This document shows, in pieces, positions 41,128-50,387 of a stretch of 55,341 bases of DNA; position 1 is the stretch's first letter, and each line of letters begins with the position of its first letter. The notes below the pieces were generated by a model. It searched no databases. It was not told the origin of the DNA and saw only the letters and a program-made list of their open reading frames with translations. A program made the position numbers and the translations under genes. The stretch comes from Clostridia bacterium (GTDB lineage: Bacteria > Bacillota > Clostridia > Oscillospirales > CAG-272). The stretch spans positions 1 to 55,341 of the forward strand of contig JAFXJH010000094.1 of assembly GCA_017532425.1 (NCBI GenBank). The letters are read 5' to 3'.

Positions 41128-42123
41128 TTATTCTCTTGTACCCTTATACGGTACGGGTGTGTGCGCTATTATCTCGGCGAGAATGCTTTCTGCCGTACTC
41201 TGACCGAGACGTGCCTCCTGATTAAGTATTATTCTGTGAACAAGCGACTGCTTGAAGAGTGCGCGCACGTCCTCTGGAATAACGAAATCACGGCCCTGCA
41301 TAAACGCCCAAGCCTTCGAGAGATGCATAAGAGCAAGCGATGCTCTCGGGGATGCTCCGAGAAGAAGCGAGGGATGCGAGCGTGTAGATGAAACGAGCGA
41401 TACGATATATTTACATATCTCTCTGTCCATCTTTATGTTCATAACCACGCTTCTCATACTTTCTATCGTCGCAACGTCTGTTATTGCAGAGATGTTCTGA
41501 AGAGGATTTACCTTCATTCTGTCGCTTATGATATTTACTTCCTCCTCCTGCGAAGGATATCCCATGCTTATCTTGAGCGCAAAACGGTCAAGCTGTGCCT
41601 CGGGAAGCGGATAAGTACCTACAAATCCCGACGGGTTTTGCGTAGCTATTACCATAAAGGGCTTCGGAAGCTCGTAAGTAACTCCGTCTACCGTTACCTT
41701 GAATTCTTCCATCGCCTCAAGAAGGCTCGACTGAGTTTTCGGTGAGGCACGGTTGATCTCGTCTGCAAGCAGCATATTACAAGCCACGAGTCCTTCACGG
41801 AATTCAAAGGTCTCGTTCTGTCTGTTATATATATTGAATCCGGTGATGTCAGATGCCATAACGTCAGGGGTGAACTGTGCACGCTTGAAAGAGAGGCCTG
41901 CTGCCTTTGCAAGAGCAGATGCAAGTGTGGTCTTACCGACTCCGGGTACGTCCTCTATAAGAACGTGCGAGCCCGAAAGCATCGCGCATATAAGCAAAGT
42001 TATCTCGTATCGTTTTCCGACGACCGCCTTTTCCACCTCGTTAACAAGCTTTTCGGCAATATCAGCAGCAACGCTGAAATGCTCTGATTTTGCTCTTTCC
42101 TCATAAACTGTGTTGTTATCCAA
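41128..42123 (-). CDS. MoxR-family AAA+ ATPase
   Basis: A chaperone-like ATPase, 331 residues from the TTG I prefer, because AGGGAG stands six bases in front of it; a longer frame with another TTG has no site. Motifs are Walker A LIEDVPGVGKTTLA, Walker B MLLADEINRASPKTQSSLLE, sensor-1 MVIATQNPSG and the lid region HPSLLLGASPRASLAL. This subfamily works with DUF58/vWA proteins to assemble or mature partner proteins. The gene leads the three-gene operon with its own promoter. Confidence 0.93.
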   Translation of the reverse strand: MDNNTVYEERAKSEHFSVAADIAEKLVNEVEKAVVGKRYEITLLICAMLSGSHVLIEDVPGVGKTTLASALAKAAGLSFKRAQFTPDVMASDITGFNIYNRQNETFEFREGLVACNMLLADEINRASPKTQSSLLEAMEEFKVTVDGVTYELPKPFMVIATQNPSGFVGTYPLPEAQLDRFALKISMGYPSQEEEVNIISDRMKVNPLQNISAITDVATIESMRSVVMNIKMDREICKYIVSLVSSTRSHPSLLLGASPRASLALMHLSKAWAFMQGRDFVIPEDVRALFKQSLVHRIILNQEARLGQSTAESILAEIIAHTPVPYKGTRE

Positions 42124-42201
42124 GTTAAGCTCCCTTCTCCGGTACAAAAAAATTATTTAATCAAGAAACGCCACCGGAAGTACACCCTGATTATTTTTAT
42201 T

Positions 42202-42230
42202 ATTTTAGCATATTTTTATGAATTTTTCAA
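42202..42230 (-). promoter_or_regulatory. Promoter of the MoxR-DUF58-transglutaminase operon
   Basis: On the minus strand TTGAAA, a 17-base spacer and TAAAAT lie about 80 bases before the TTG start codon. The remaining sequence of this 298-base gap holds only the upstream terminator. Confidence 0.6.
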
Positions 42231-42388
42231 TAATATTCATCAATACAGCGCGTTAAACGGATGATTTCGTCAGTTTACACACTTGAAGATATCTTATATT
42301 ATATATTTTGCCGAAACTAAGTGCATCGTCGCGCGCATACCGGGGGATCTATCTGCATTTTACTTGCACACAAATCTGTAAAAAAGAA

Positions 42389-42416
42389 AGAGGAAGCCTT
42401 CAAAAAAGCTTCCTCT
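42389..42416 (-). terminator. Intrinsic terminator after the P-type ATPase homologue
   Basis: AGAGGAAGC and GCTTCCTCT form a 9-bp stem; on the minus strand TTCTTTTTTAC follows. It ends the long gene train that starts near 55 kb. Confidence 0.8.
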
Positions 42417-42421
42417 ATAAA

Positions 42422-45208
42422 TTATTTTTCGCTTATAATAGAGCTTTTCACCTTGTTTTTGACCTTTTTGAAGAATTTCTTGAACGCCTTACCGCTCAAG
42501 ATCTTTATCACGAGGTCAGCAAGCGCGGGAGCGAATACCGCGCTCAGGAATGCCGAAAGTCCGATATATTTCGATACGAACGCAGCGTCGGTTATTCCCG
42601 CGGTAAAGGGCTTTACAAGAGCACATACCACCGCAAACACCGCCACGGCTATCAGATACAAAAACTGTATCCGGTTTATTCTCAGCTCGGAGGTCACTCC
42701 TCTGCTGTCGTTGAGAGTCTGCATCATAACGGTTGCCGACATAGTGACGCACGAAAGGAATACCGATGCGCTGAGCGAGCTTATCGGCATAAGCTTAAAG
42801 GCGACGAGCAGATAGGATATGATAAGCACCCATACGCCGCAAAGCGCGCCCTTCACAATACAGTCCTTTGCCGTCTTGATCATACTCTTTTCCGAAATAT
42901 CGCTGTCCTTTTGGCGAAGTATTCTCTTTGTCGGCTTCTTGAACGCCATTATGAGTGCCGCCGAGAAATCGAATATCAGTCCGAGAACGAGTATTGCCGT
43001 CGGCGAAAGAATAAATCCTCCGGTCAGCATCGACCAGAGCACGATCATCACTCTCACGCTCTGCACGCTTATCAGATATCTGAGCATTCTGTCGATATTG
43101 TTATTTATATTCTTCGCGCTTCCTATAACGTCTGCGACCGCGTTAAGTCCTCCGCTCGAATCCATATCGACCATCGTGACTACCGCATCCGAAACGAATC
43201 TGAGTGCCTCACATCCGTCATACGCCGGACCCTCCTCGCTGCTGCCGGTCAGCTTCAGACATTCTGTGATACCGATATCAGCCTCACGAAGAAGTGTTAT
43301 TTCCTTAAGCTTATTGCCGAGGAATGCGACGGTTGAGCCGCCTTCCCTGAGCTTTCTTATGGCAAGCTCCTTATCGGCAACGCTCATACCCTCAAACATC
43401 GTATATTTCGATATATTATCCTTGAGAGCTTCGCTGTTTTCTTCCTCAAGAGCCTGCAGCCTTTCGCCCGTGATAACGTTTTCTCTTGAAGAGACCATAC
43501 CGATAGCCCTTGCTATCTGATAATTTTTCTCGCTCACGTCATCCGAGAAAAGCATTACCCTCATTCCCGCGCTTCTGAAGCGTGATATCGTTTGGGAAAC
43601 ACCCGGAAGTATCGGCTCGATGAGCGCGATAAATCCCTCGAATATAAGATCATTCTGGCTGTCACGGAGCTTTGTCAGCGAATTGAATCTCGAGTTTTTC
43701 GAGGCTATGGCTACAACTCTGTACGCCTGACGCATAAGCTGTGTTGCTTCTACCTCTATCTTACTGCGCTCGACCGGTCCGAGACGGAATATTCTGCCGC
43801 TTTCATAGTAGTGTGTGCAGTAAGAGAGTATCTCGTCCGCCTCTCCGCGCAGAAGAACGGTATTATCACCGTTGAAGCGCACAAGAGCGGTATCGAATCT
43901 GTTATAATCGTTCTTCCGTTTGAATTCTATAAGCGGATATTCGCTCTCAAGTGAGGTATTATACACTCCGCTTTCAAACGCCGCACGAAGGATAGCATCC
44001 TCCTCAAATGTATAGAAATCGCCTCCGTCGTCACTCGACTGCGCAATCTTGTTTTCTCCGTAAAGTCCTGTCGTAACGACCGCATACTTGAGAAGCCTGA
44101 GACAGTTATCCGCGAAATTCGACTGTGACGCATCGTAGAGATTTCCCGAAACGTACGCCTTTTCAAGTGACATTCCGCGCTTTGAATAGATAGCCTCGGG
44201 CGGTACTATAACGGTATCCACCTTTTTCAGCGTATCAAGCCTGTCCGCATTTTTTATAAGCGATCCCTTTTCATTATGCTTTTTTCGGCTGAGCGAATCG
44301 AAAAGTCCGCACGCGACTATTATATATCCGAAAAGCATAAGAAATTCGGAAAGTCCTGCCGAACCGAGCGAGAGTGCAACGAGAAGAGTAACGAGCGGAT
44401 TTCCGCCGAATATCGGCAAAAGTCCGACAAGCGATATAATAAACGCTGCCGCTATATAAAACAGACTGAGCTTTCCGCCTATTCGTCTTAAGGTATCGAA
44501 TATCGCAAGCTTATGATATTCTGCCGCCGGCTTATTTTTGCCCGTTCTGCGTACGAGTGTGCGTTTTCCTACCTCACACGCGATAGCGCGTCCGCTTCCT
44601 TTGGTTACGATAGTCGATGCCCACGCCATATTAAAGCACATATGCGGAGGAACGTTTCGGTATTCAACGAAATCGCTCTGCTTTTCTATACTGCCGACGC
44701 CGTCGGTTATACCCGTTTCGACTATGTAAAGATGATTTACGCTTACTATTCGCGCATCGCACGGAACGATATCTCCCGCCGAGAGCTGTATAAGATCACC
44801 GACGACTATCTCGTCCTGCTTTACGGTACGAAGCTTGCCGTCTCTTATGACTCTCGCATTAGGGATCGAGTTGCGCGACGCTCTTTCAAGGAGAACACGC
44901 GCGCTGTAGTATGCCATAAACGTTACAAAATAGCTCACACCGATAAGAACTACCGCAGATACGGCGAGCAGATATTCCTTAAAAAATATCGATATGAGCG
45001 ATACGAGCAGGAGAAGCAGACTCAGACCGTTCGTCGAAAAGTCTGACATATATCCCGTCATAGTTCTGTGCTCTATCGGGAAGACCTCGTTTCTTCCGTT
45101 TTTCTCCAGTCTTTCCCGTGCGATCTCGGGAGAAAGCCCGTTTCGTATATCGCTTCCGGTTATTTCTTCGACCTCTGATACTGTCTTATCGTGCCATCTT
45201 TCTGCCAT
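42422..45208 (-). CDS. P-type ATPase homologue lacking all catalytic motifs (pseudo-ATPase)
   Basis: A 928-residue protein with the full layout of a P2-type cation pump: cation-ATPase N-domain (about 5-45), two N-terminal helices, A-domain (110-215), helices 3-4 (245-300), P/N domains (320-680) and six C-terminal helices. Every catalytic motif is altered. DKTGTLT is replaced around 335-346 by VPPEAIYSKRGM, with Pro337 where the phosphorylated Asp should be. TGES becomes TDGV (168-171), GDGVND becomes GNKLKE (631-636), KGAPE becomes RGEAD (454-458), and PEGL in helix 4 becomes SAGL. The frame is intact, the ribosome binding site is strong and the C-terminus is complete, so it is not a decaying gene. 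Likely a pseudoenzyme; it is last in the train, 47 bases after clpE. Confidence 0.85.
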   Translation of the reverse strand: MAERWHDKTVSEVEEITGSDIRNGLSPEIARERLEKNGRNEVFPIEHRTMTGYMSDFSTNGLSLLLLLVSLISIFFKEYLLAVSAVVLIGVSYFVTFMAYYSARVLLERASRNSIPNARVIRDGKLRTVKQDEIVVGDLIQLSAGDIVPCDARIVSVNHLYIVETGITDGVGSIEKQSDFVEYRNVPPHMCFNMAWASTIVTKGSGRAIACEVGKRTLVRRTGKNKPAAEYHKLAIFDTLRRIGGKLSLFYIAAAFIISLVGLLPIFGGNPLVTLLVALSLGSAGLSEFLMLFGYIIVACGLFDSLSRKKHNEKGSLIKNADRLDTLKKVDTVIVPPEAIYSKRGMSLEKAYVSGNLYDASQSNFADNCLRLLKYAVVTTGLYGENKIAQSSDDGGDFYTFEEDAILRAAFESGVYNTSLESEYPLIEFKRKNDYNRFDTALVRFNGDNTVLLRGEADEILSYCTHYYESGRIFRLGPVERSKIEVEATQLMRQAYRVVAIASKNSRFNSLTKLRDSQNDLIFEGFIALIEPILPGVSQTISRFRSAGMRVMLFSDDVSEKNYQIARAIGMVSSRENVITGERLQALEEENSEALKDNISKYTMFEGMSVADKELAIRKLREGGSTVAFLGNKLKEITLLREADIGITECLKLTGSSEEGPAYDGCEALRFVSDAVVTMVDMDSSGGLNAVADVIGSAKNINNNIDRMLRYLISVQSVRVMIVLWSMLTGGFILSPTAILVLGLIFDFSAALIMAFKKPTKRILRQKDSDISEKSMIKTAKDCIVKGALCGVWVLIISYLLVAFKLMPISSLSASVFLSCVTMSATVMMQTLNDSRGVTSELRINRIQFLYLIAVAVFAVVCALVKPFTAGITDAAFVSKYIGLSAFLSAVFAPALADLVIKILSGKAFKKFFKKVKNKVKSSIISEK

Positions 45209-45255
45209 AGCAACGTGCCCCTCCCTTTCTTAGCTTCATTATAAAAACAGACAAA

Positions 45256-47538
45256 TCAGTTGCAAACGATAACAAGATCGTCGTTTTCTGCGTGCATACT
45301 TATTATCGATATATTTCTGTCGTAGTCGCCTATCAGCTTGCTTGCAAGCACGTCCTCGACCTCGCGCTGAATGGTACGACGGAGATTTCTTGCGCCGTAT
45401 TTACGCGAGAAGGAGCGTCTTGCGATAACTCTTACCGCATCCTCGCTGTAAGTGAGTGTGATCTCCTTTTCTGCGAGAGTCTTTACAAGGTCGCCGAGCA
45501 TTATCTTCGCGATCTCAACGAAATCGTCCTCGTCGAGCGAGCGGAAGGTTATTATCTCGTCAACTCTGTTTATAAACTCGGGGCGCAGGAACTGCGCAAG
45601 TGCCTTTTCTGTTTTGCCCTCTGCCGATGCGTGATTTTCACCCGAGAATCCGAGCGGTGCGTCTACTCCGACCGCGCCCGCGTTTGTCGTCATAACGATG
45701 ACAGTATTTTCAAAGTTTACCTTCTTGCCGCGCGCGTCGGTAATATGACCGTCGTCAAGGATCTGAAGAAGGATATTCATTACGTCGGGATGCGCCTTCT
45801 CTATTTCATCGAAAAGGACTACCGAATAAGGCTTTCTGCGTATCTTTTCGGTAAGCTGTCCCGCGTCGTCGTAGCCTACGTATCCGGGAGGTGCTCCGAT
45901 TATTCTCGATACCGAGTGCTTTTCCATAAATTCGGACATATCGAGTCTTATAAGAGTTTCGGGCGAGTCAAACAGATCTGCTGCAAGAAGCTTTACAAGC
46001 TCGGTTTTTCCGACACCCGTAGGTCCTGCGAAGATAAAGGATACCGGCTTACGCTTATACGCAATTCCTGCACGGTTACGCTTTATTGCTCTTGCGACCG
46101 CGTCTACCGCTTCATCCTGGCCTATAAGACGCTCCTTGAGTCTGTCTGCAAGGTGGTCAACTCTCTTAAACTCATTTTCTGTAATATTACTTGCGGGAAT
46201 ACCGGTCCAAAGCTCTACCACCGATGCAAGGTGCGAAGTCGTAAGCACGACGCTCTCCTTTGCCTTCTTTGCCTCCTCCGCTTCCTTTTCAGCCGCGATT
46301 AGTGCGGTCTTGAGCTCTGCGACTCTGCGATATTTTTCGTTTATATCCTCGTTTTCTGCGACCTCCTTTGCCTCTTCCGCCTCTACCTCGCCGGTAAGAC
46401 GGGCAAGCTCGGTCTCTGCCTTTGCCGCGCGCTCTACCTCGGGAGAATGGAGCGCGAGATAAGATGCCGCTTCGTCAAGCAGGTCGATAGCCTTATCGGG
46501 CAAAAATCTGTCTGTGATATATCTTTCGGAAAGAATTACGGTTCTCGCGATTATCATATCGGGGATGGTAATTCCGTGGAAGCTTTCGTAATATCCCTTT
46601 ATTCCGCGGAGAATTTCTATCGTATCGTCGATCGAGGGTTCTTCGACGATTATCGGCTGAAAACGTCTTTCAAGCGCCGAATCGCTCTCGATATATTTTC
46701 TGTATTCGGCAAGAGTGGTCGCGCCTATCATCTGAATATCGCCTCTCGAGAGTGCGGGCTTTAAAATATTCGCCGCGTTCATACTACCCTCGGAGTCGCC
46801 CGCGCCCACGATACTGTGAACCTCGTCGATAACGAGGATAACGTTACCCTTTGCCTTGACTTCCTCGATAAGCCCCTTTATTCTCGACTCAAACTGACCT
46901 CTGAACTGTGTTCCCGCAACGAGCGCGGTAAGGTCAACGAGTCTTACCTCCTTATCCGCAAGCTTTCGCGGTGCTTTTCCGTCTGCGATAAGCTGTGCAA
47001 GCGCCTCTGCTATCGCCGTTTTACCTACACCGGGCTCACCTATGAGGCAGGGGTTATTCTTCTGACGGCGGCAGAGTATCTGCATCATACGCTCCATTTC
47101 GCTGTCGCGTCCGATAACTCTGTCAAGCTTGCCTTCTCTTGCCTTTGCCATTATATCCGTGCAGTAGGTATCGAGAAACTGCGTGCCGCTCTTGCCGCTT
47201 TTACCCTTTTTGCCCTTGGTCTGATCGCCCTGATCCTTCTGATCGTTATCGCCCTTGCCCATCGATCCAAAAAGCTTTGCGAAGTTGATCGGGGGAGTTT
47301 TTCCCATATCCTCGTCGCCGTCGCCCGACTGAGCCTCCATTATTCCTTCCATTTCCATATCCATACGGTCGATATCCTCGTCGGTGATACCCATATTTCC
47401 GAGAATATTGTTTATGGGACCGATACCGAGCTCCTTTGCACATTTAATGCATATTCCCTCGTTTGTCGTCTTATCTCCCTCCATACGGGATATAAATATA
47501 ACTGCAATTCTTTTTTTGCATCTTGCACACATTTCCAT
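45256..47538 (-). CDS. clpE: ClpE-type Clp protease ATPase subunit with N-terminal zinc finger
   Basis: Hsp100 unfoldase that feeds substrates to ClpP. The 760 residues have a ClpE-like zinc finger (CARCKKR and CIKCAKEL, residues 4-36) in place of the ClpN repeats. NBD1 carries CLIGEPGVGKTAIAEAL and VILVIDEVHSIVGAGD; the middle coiled-coil is short (about 390-445); NBD2 carries FAGPTGVGKTELVKLL and VVLFDEIEKAHPDV. The loop APLGFSG should be the ClpP-docking site. ClpE is usually stress-induced under CtsR; no CtsR site is seen near the start, and the ribosome binding site is weak. No clpP gene is close. Confidence 0.92.
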   Translation of the reverse strand: MEMCARCKKRIAVIFISRMEGDKTTNEGICIKCAKELGIGPINNILGNMGITDEDIDRMDMEMEGIMEAQSGDGDEDMGKTPPINFAKLFGSMGKGDNDQKDQGDQTKGKKGKSGKSGTQFLDTYCTDIMAKAREGKLDRVIGRDSEMERMMQILCRRQKNNPCLIGEPGVGKTAIAEALAQLIADGKAPRKLADKEVRLVDLTALVAGTQFRGQFESRIKGLIEEVKAKGNVILVIDEVHSIVGAGDSEGSMNAANILKPALSRGDIQMIGATTLAEYRKYIESDSALERRFQPIIVEEPSIDDTIEILRGIKGYYESFHGITIPDMIIARTVILSERYITDRFLPDKAIDLLDEAASYLALHSPEVERAAKAETELARLTGEVEAEEAKEVAENEDINEKYRRVAELKTALIAAEKEAEEAKKAKESVVLTTSHLASVVELWTGIPASNITENEFKRVDHLADRLKERLIGQDEAVDAVARAIKRNRAGIAYKRKPVSFIFAGPTGVGKTELVKLLAADLFDSPETLIRLDMSEFMEKHSVSRIIGAPPGYVGYDDAGQLTEKIRRKPYSVVLFDEIEKAHPDVMNILLQILDDGHITDARGKKVNFENTVIVMTTNAGAVGVDAPLGFSGENHASAEGKTEKALAQFLRPEFINRVDEIITFRSLDEDDFVEIAKIMLGDLVKTLAEKEITLTYSEDAVRVIARRSFSRKYGARNLRRTIQREVEDVLASKLIGDYDRNISIISMHAENDDLVIVCN

Positions 47539-47580
47539 ATTAAAAAACCACGCTTTCGTTAAAGAACATTTCGGCTAATA

Positions 47581-48117
47581 TCATACAGCCGCAAAAACCA
47601 TCTTAAAAATATTAAACTCAAAGAACCATTTAGTCACTACGAGACCGTTAAAGGATCCTGCGGGGAATCCGCTTATATTATTTGCAAGGATCTCAAGAAG
47701 GGCAAATACCAGCATAGATGCTATCTGCGCCCACGCAAGTCCGAGGACAAGACCGAGCACTCCGCCAAGCAGACGGTCCACGCTTGTAAGAACGGGGATC
47801 TTTATGCTCTGTGCAAGCTTTACTATAAGCTTTACCACGATCATAAGGGCAATAAATATTCCCACAAAAGCGATTATACGCGAGAGTGCCGTTGACGTGA
47901 GTATCTCGGATATTATCCCGCCCTCTCCCTCGGGAACGAGCTTTCTCATAAATCCGAGTATAAATCCGCCTACCTTGGGAGAAAAATACCACGCAACTAT
48001 AACAGAGAAAACAAAGCCCGCGATATCGATCACAACGCCGACAAGTCCTCTTTTGGCATAAACGATTATATTTACAACGATTATTGCAACGATTATAAAA
48101 TCAATAAAAAAACTCAT
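47581..48117 (-). CDS. CvpA-family membrane protein
   Basis: A 178-residue protein with about four transmembrane helices, starting FIIVAIIVVNIIVYAKRGLV, typical of the CvpA (colicin V production) family. Conserved parts are IDIAGFVFSVIVAWYFSP, LSRIIAFVGIFIALMIV and the loop VDRLLGGVLGLVLGLAWAQI. The function is not well defined; it is often linked to envelope stress. GGAGG lies five bases before the ATG. It is the eighth gene of the train, between the DUF5711-like gene and clpE. Confidence 0.9.
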   Translation of the reverse strand: MSFFIDFIIVAIIVVNIIVYAKRGLVGVVIDIAGFVFSVIVAWYFSPKVGGFILGFMRKLVPEGEGGIISEILTSTALSRIIAFVGIFIALMIVVKLIVKLAQSIKIPVLTSVDRLLGGVLGLVLGLAWAQIASMLVFALLEILANNISGFPAGSFNGLVVTKWFFEFNIFKMVFAAV

Positions 48118-48152
48118 AAAAACCTCCGATTATAATTATAATGTAAAAGAGC

Positions 48153-49541
48153 TTAAGACCCGGAATCATTTTTTAGGTCTATCCTGAACAAAGAATCAGA
48201 CGTGCATACGTATTCGTCTCCCGAAATGAAGATAATCGAGAGCAGCCTTCTGTCCGATTCAAATATTTGCATCTCATCAAAATTATCCGCATCATGCCTC
48301 ATAACTTTGCGTTCTGTAATAATATACGCATAATCCTCGTACATATTCAGCTCTATCGGCTCTTCCTTCAGCGTATATTCCGATTTTTTCATACCTACGC
48401 CGTCGAGCTTTATCAGCTCTATCTTGAAGGTGTTCGAGCTTCCGTATATACGCTCTGCGCACATCAGATGACCGTCATCCGATATATCATACATATAGAT
48501 ATCATCCATATTTACAGCGCATGACGAGAGCTTGTTTCCGTCCTTATCGAAAATGCAGAACGCCTTATCAAAAAGAACAGCTATCTGACCGTTGTCAAGA
48601 TACTTACATTCAACGGGCGTTCCGTTTTCAAGCGTCACAAGGGCTCTCGGCGTTTTTTCGCCGCTTCTCAGAAGCATAAGCTCACTTTCCACGCTTCCGT
48701 CGGGCAAAACCGCATAAGTCACGAGCACTATCTCGCCTCCGCCCGCCTTTATATCCATAGAGGCATATGCGTTATTCTTCTTTATTACGGTCACTATCTC
48801 GAAATTCGGCGTATATACGCTTATTTCGGTCATATATTCACTACCCTTGCGCGCGATAGCATAAGCTCCGCTGCCCGCAATAGTACCGCCGTATATTTTA
48901 TTACCCGCAGATTCCGAGTGACAGATGCCGAATTCGTTATATATACCGTACGCGCTTCCGCCTCTGTCATATACAAGGACATATTTATTCGAGGTCACCA
49001 TAGCGGGCAGAGAATATTCCGATTCCTCAGAATATTCGTGGCTTCCGTCGGGTGAAAATACGATAATGCGATCGCTTCCCGCGATAACGGGCACACCCGA
49101 TATTTCGCCGAATACCGAATTTTCGTTTATACTGAAATAATAGCTCGACACACTCTCTGACGTCTCGCCGCTGCTGAACATATTTCTGAAAATATGCTGC
49201 ATATTTCCCGTAGTTATTCCCTCGCTGAAAAAGGCGCAGAAGTCCACTACGAAAAGCAGTAAAACTATCCACAAAACGTTATGCGCAATATTGAAGCGCT
49301 CGGAAATTCTCTTTGCTTCGACGTCAACCGTCGGGCGCTCTTCCTCGGAGGAAGGCTTTTCGCCGCGTTTTCTGTTTTTGAAAAGTATTTTTAATATATT
49401 TTGTCTTTTTTCGTTTTCCTCGGATTCGGAGAATCTTCCAAGGTCTATTTTTCCGTCCTTCTGATCTTCTCCGTAACCGTTTTTGTTTTTCTTCGTATCC
49501 GAAAAAACGTTTGAAAAGAGATTTTTCTTATTATTCTTCAA
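48153..49541 (-). CDS. DUF5711-like single-pass membrane protein
   Basis: A 462-residue protein with a long charged cytoplasmic N-terminus (1-88), one transmembrane helix (about 90-112) and a large extracellular region of about 340 residues with repeated beta-blade-like strands (YAIARKGSEYMTEISVYTP, AYASMDIKAGGGEIVLVTY). It resembles the DUF5711 family of Clostridia and looks like a beta-propeller. The function is unknown. It starts at a TTG with GAGG seven bases upstream and overlaps the truA end by 11 bases, so the two are translationally coupled. Confidence 0.82.
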   Translation of the reverse strand: MKNNKKNLFSNVFSDTKKNKNGYGEDQKDGKIDLGRFSESEENEKRQNILKILFKNRKRGEKPSSEEERPTVDVEAKRISERFNIAHNVLWIVLLLFVVDFCAFFSEGITTGNMQHIFRNMFSSGETSESVSSYYFSINENSVFGEISGVPVIAGSDRIIVFSPDGSHEYSEESEYSLPAMVTSNKYVLVYDRGGSAYGIYNEFGICHSESAGNKIYGGTIAGSGAYAIARKGSEYMTEISVYTPNFEIVTVIKKNNAYASMDIKAGGGEIVLVTYAVLPDGSVESELMLLRSGEKTPRALVTLENGTPVECKYLDNGQIAVLFDKAFCIFDKDGNKLSSCAVNMDDIYMYDISDDGHLMCAERIYGSSNTFKIELIKLDGVGMKKSEYTLKEEPIELNMYEDYAYIITERKVMRHDADNFDEMQIFESDRRLLSIIFISGDEYVCTSDSLFRIDLKNDSGS

Positions 49542-50331
49542 TTAATATCCTCTGCCTCCTTTCATAGTCTTCAGAGAACACGTTGTCGGGGTAGACTACC
49601 CTTGAAAGGTAGAGCCCGTCCGGCGGGAGAGTTGCTCCCGTCCTTGTTCTGTCGCGCGAAAGGATTATATTATCGATATCGTCTACAGCTATGCGTCCGT
49701 CGGATACCGCAAGCAGCGTTCCGCAAAGAATTCTTACCATATTATAAAGAAATCCGTCTGCCGCAACTCTGACCTTGACGATATCGCCCTCTCTGCGCAC
49801 GTCAAAATATTTTATAGTTCTCACAGTATCCTTTACCTGCGAGCCCTGCGCCATAAAGGCTTCGAAATTATGTCTTCCGACAAGACGCTCTGCCGCGAGA
49901 TTCATCTTGTCTATATCGAGCGTTTTCGGGCAGTGCCACGCTCTGTTTGCATAAAAAGGGTCTGCGAGTCGGGAATTAAGTATAAGATACTCATATTCCT
50001 TATAGTCAACGTCATATCTTACGTGAAAATTATCGTGCACGTATTTCGCCGAGCGCACCGAAATATCGCTTGGCAGAAATCTTGCTATCGCGAGAGGTAT
50101 CTTATCCTCGGGGATAGTTATATTTTCCACGTCGTCTGCAGTACAAAAGAACTGACGCGCGTGTACTCCCGCGTCCGTGCGGCTGCATCCGCTAAGGCAG
50201 AATCTTCTTCCTAAAAGAGCCTCTACCGCCTCCTGCACCGTACCCTGCACCGTTTTGAGAGAGCTTCCGCTTTGTACCTGATATCCGTGATAGCCTGTGC
50301 CGAGATATGACAGCTCAAAAAGTATTTTCAT
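49531..50331 (-). CDS. truA: tRNA pseudouridine(38-40) synthase
   Basis: Converts uridines 38-40 in the tRNA anticodon arm to pseudouridine. The 266 residues start FELSYLGTGYHGYQVQSGS, with the catalytic Asp53 in GCSRTDAGVHARQFF. Further family blocks are RYDVDYKEYEYLI, RHNFEAFMAQGS and FLYNMVRILCGTLLAV. It lies after ecfT with a 56-base gap, as in many Firmicutes. Only the tRNA-modifying role is expected. Confidence 0.97.
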   Translation of the reverse strand: MKILFELSYLGTGYHGYQVQSGSSLKTVQGTVQEAVEALLGRRFCLSGCSRTDAGVHARQFFCTADDVENITIPEDKIPLAIARFLPSDISVRSAKYVHDNFHVRYDVDYKEYEYLILNSRLADPFYANRAWHCPKTLDIDKMNLAAERLVGRHNFEAFMAQGSQVKDTVRTIKYFDVRREGDIVKVRVAADGFLYNMVRILCGTLLAVSDGRIAVDDIDNIILSRDRTRTGATLPPDGLYLSRVVYPDNVFSEDYERRQRILIEE

Positions 50332-50387
50332 AAGCGTAAGTCTCCCTTCCTTTGTTCTTTATCTTATTTATTCTGCTTCATACGCGA

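Noticed and set aside
42124..42421. Riboswitch or small gene upstream of the MoxR operon
   Set aside because: Only a promoter for the operon and the terminator of the upstream gene were found; no aptamer-like pattern is visible.
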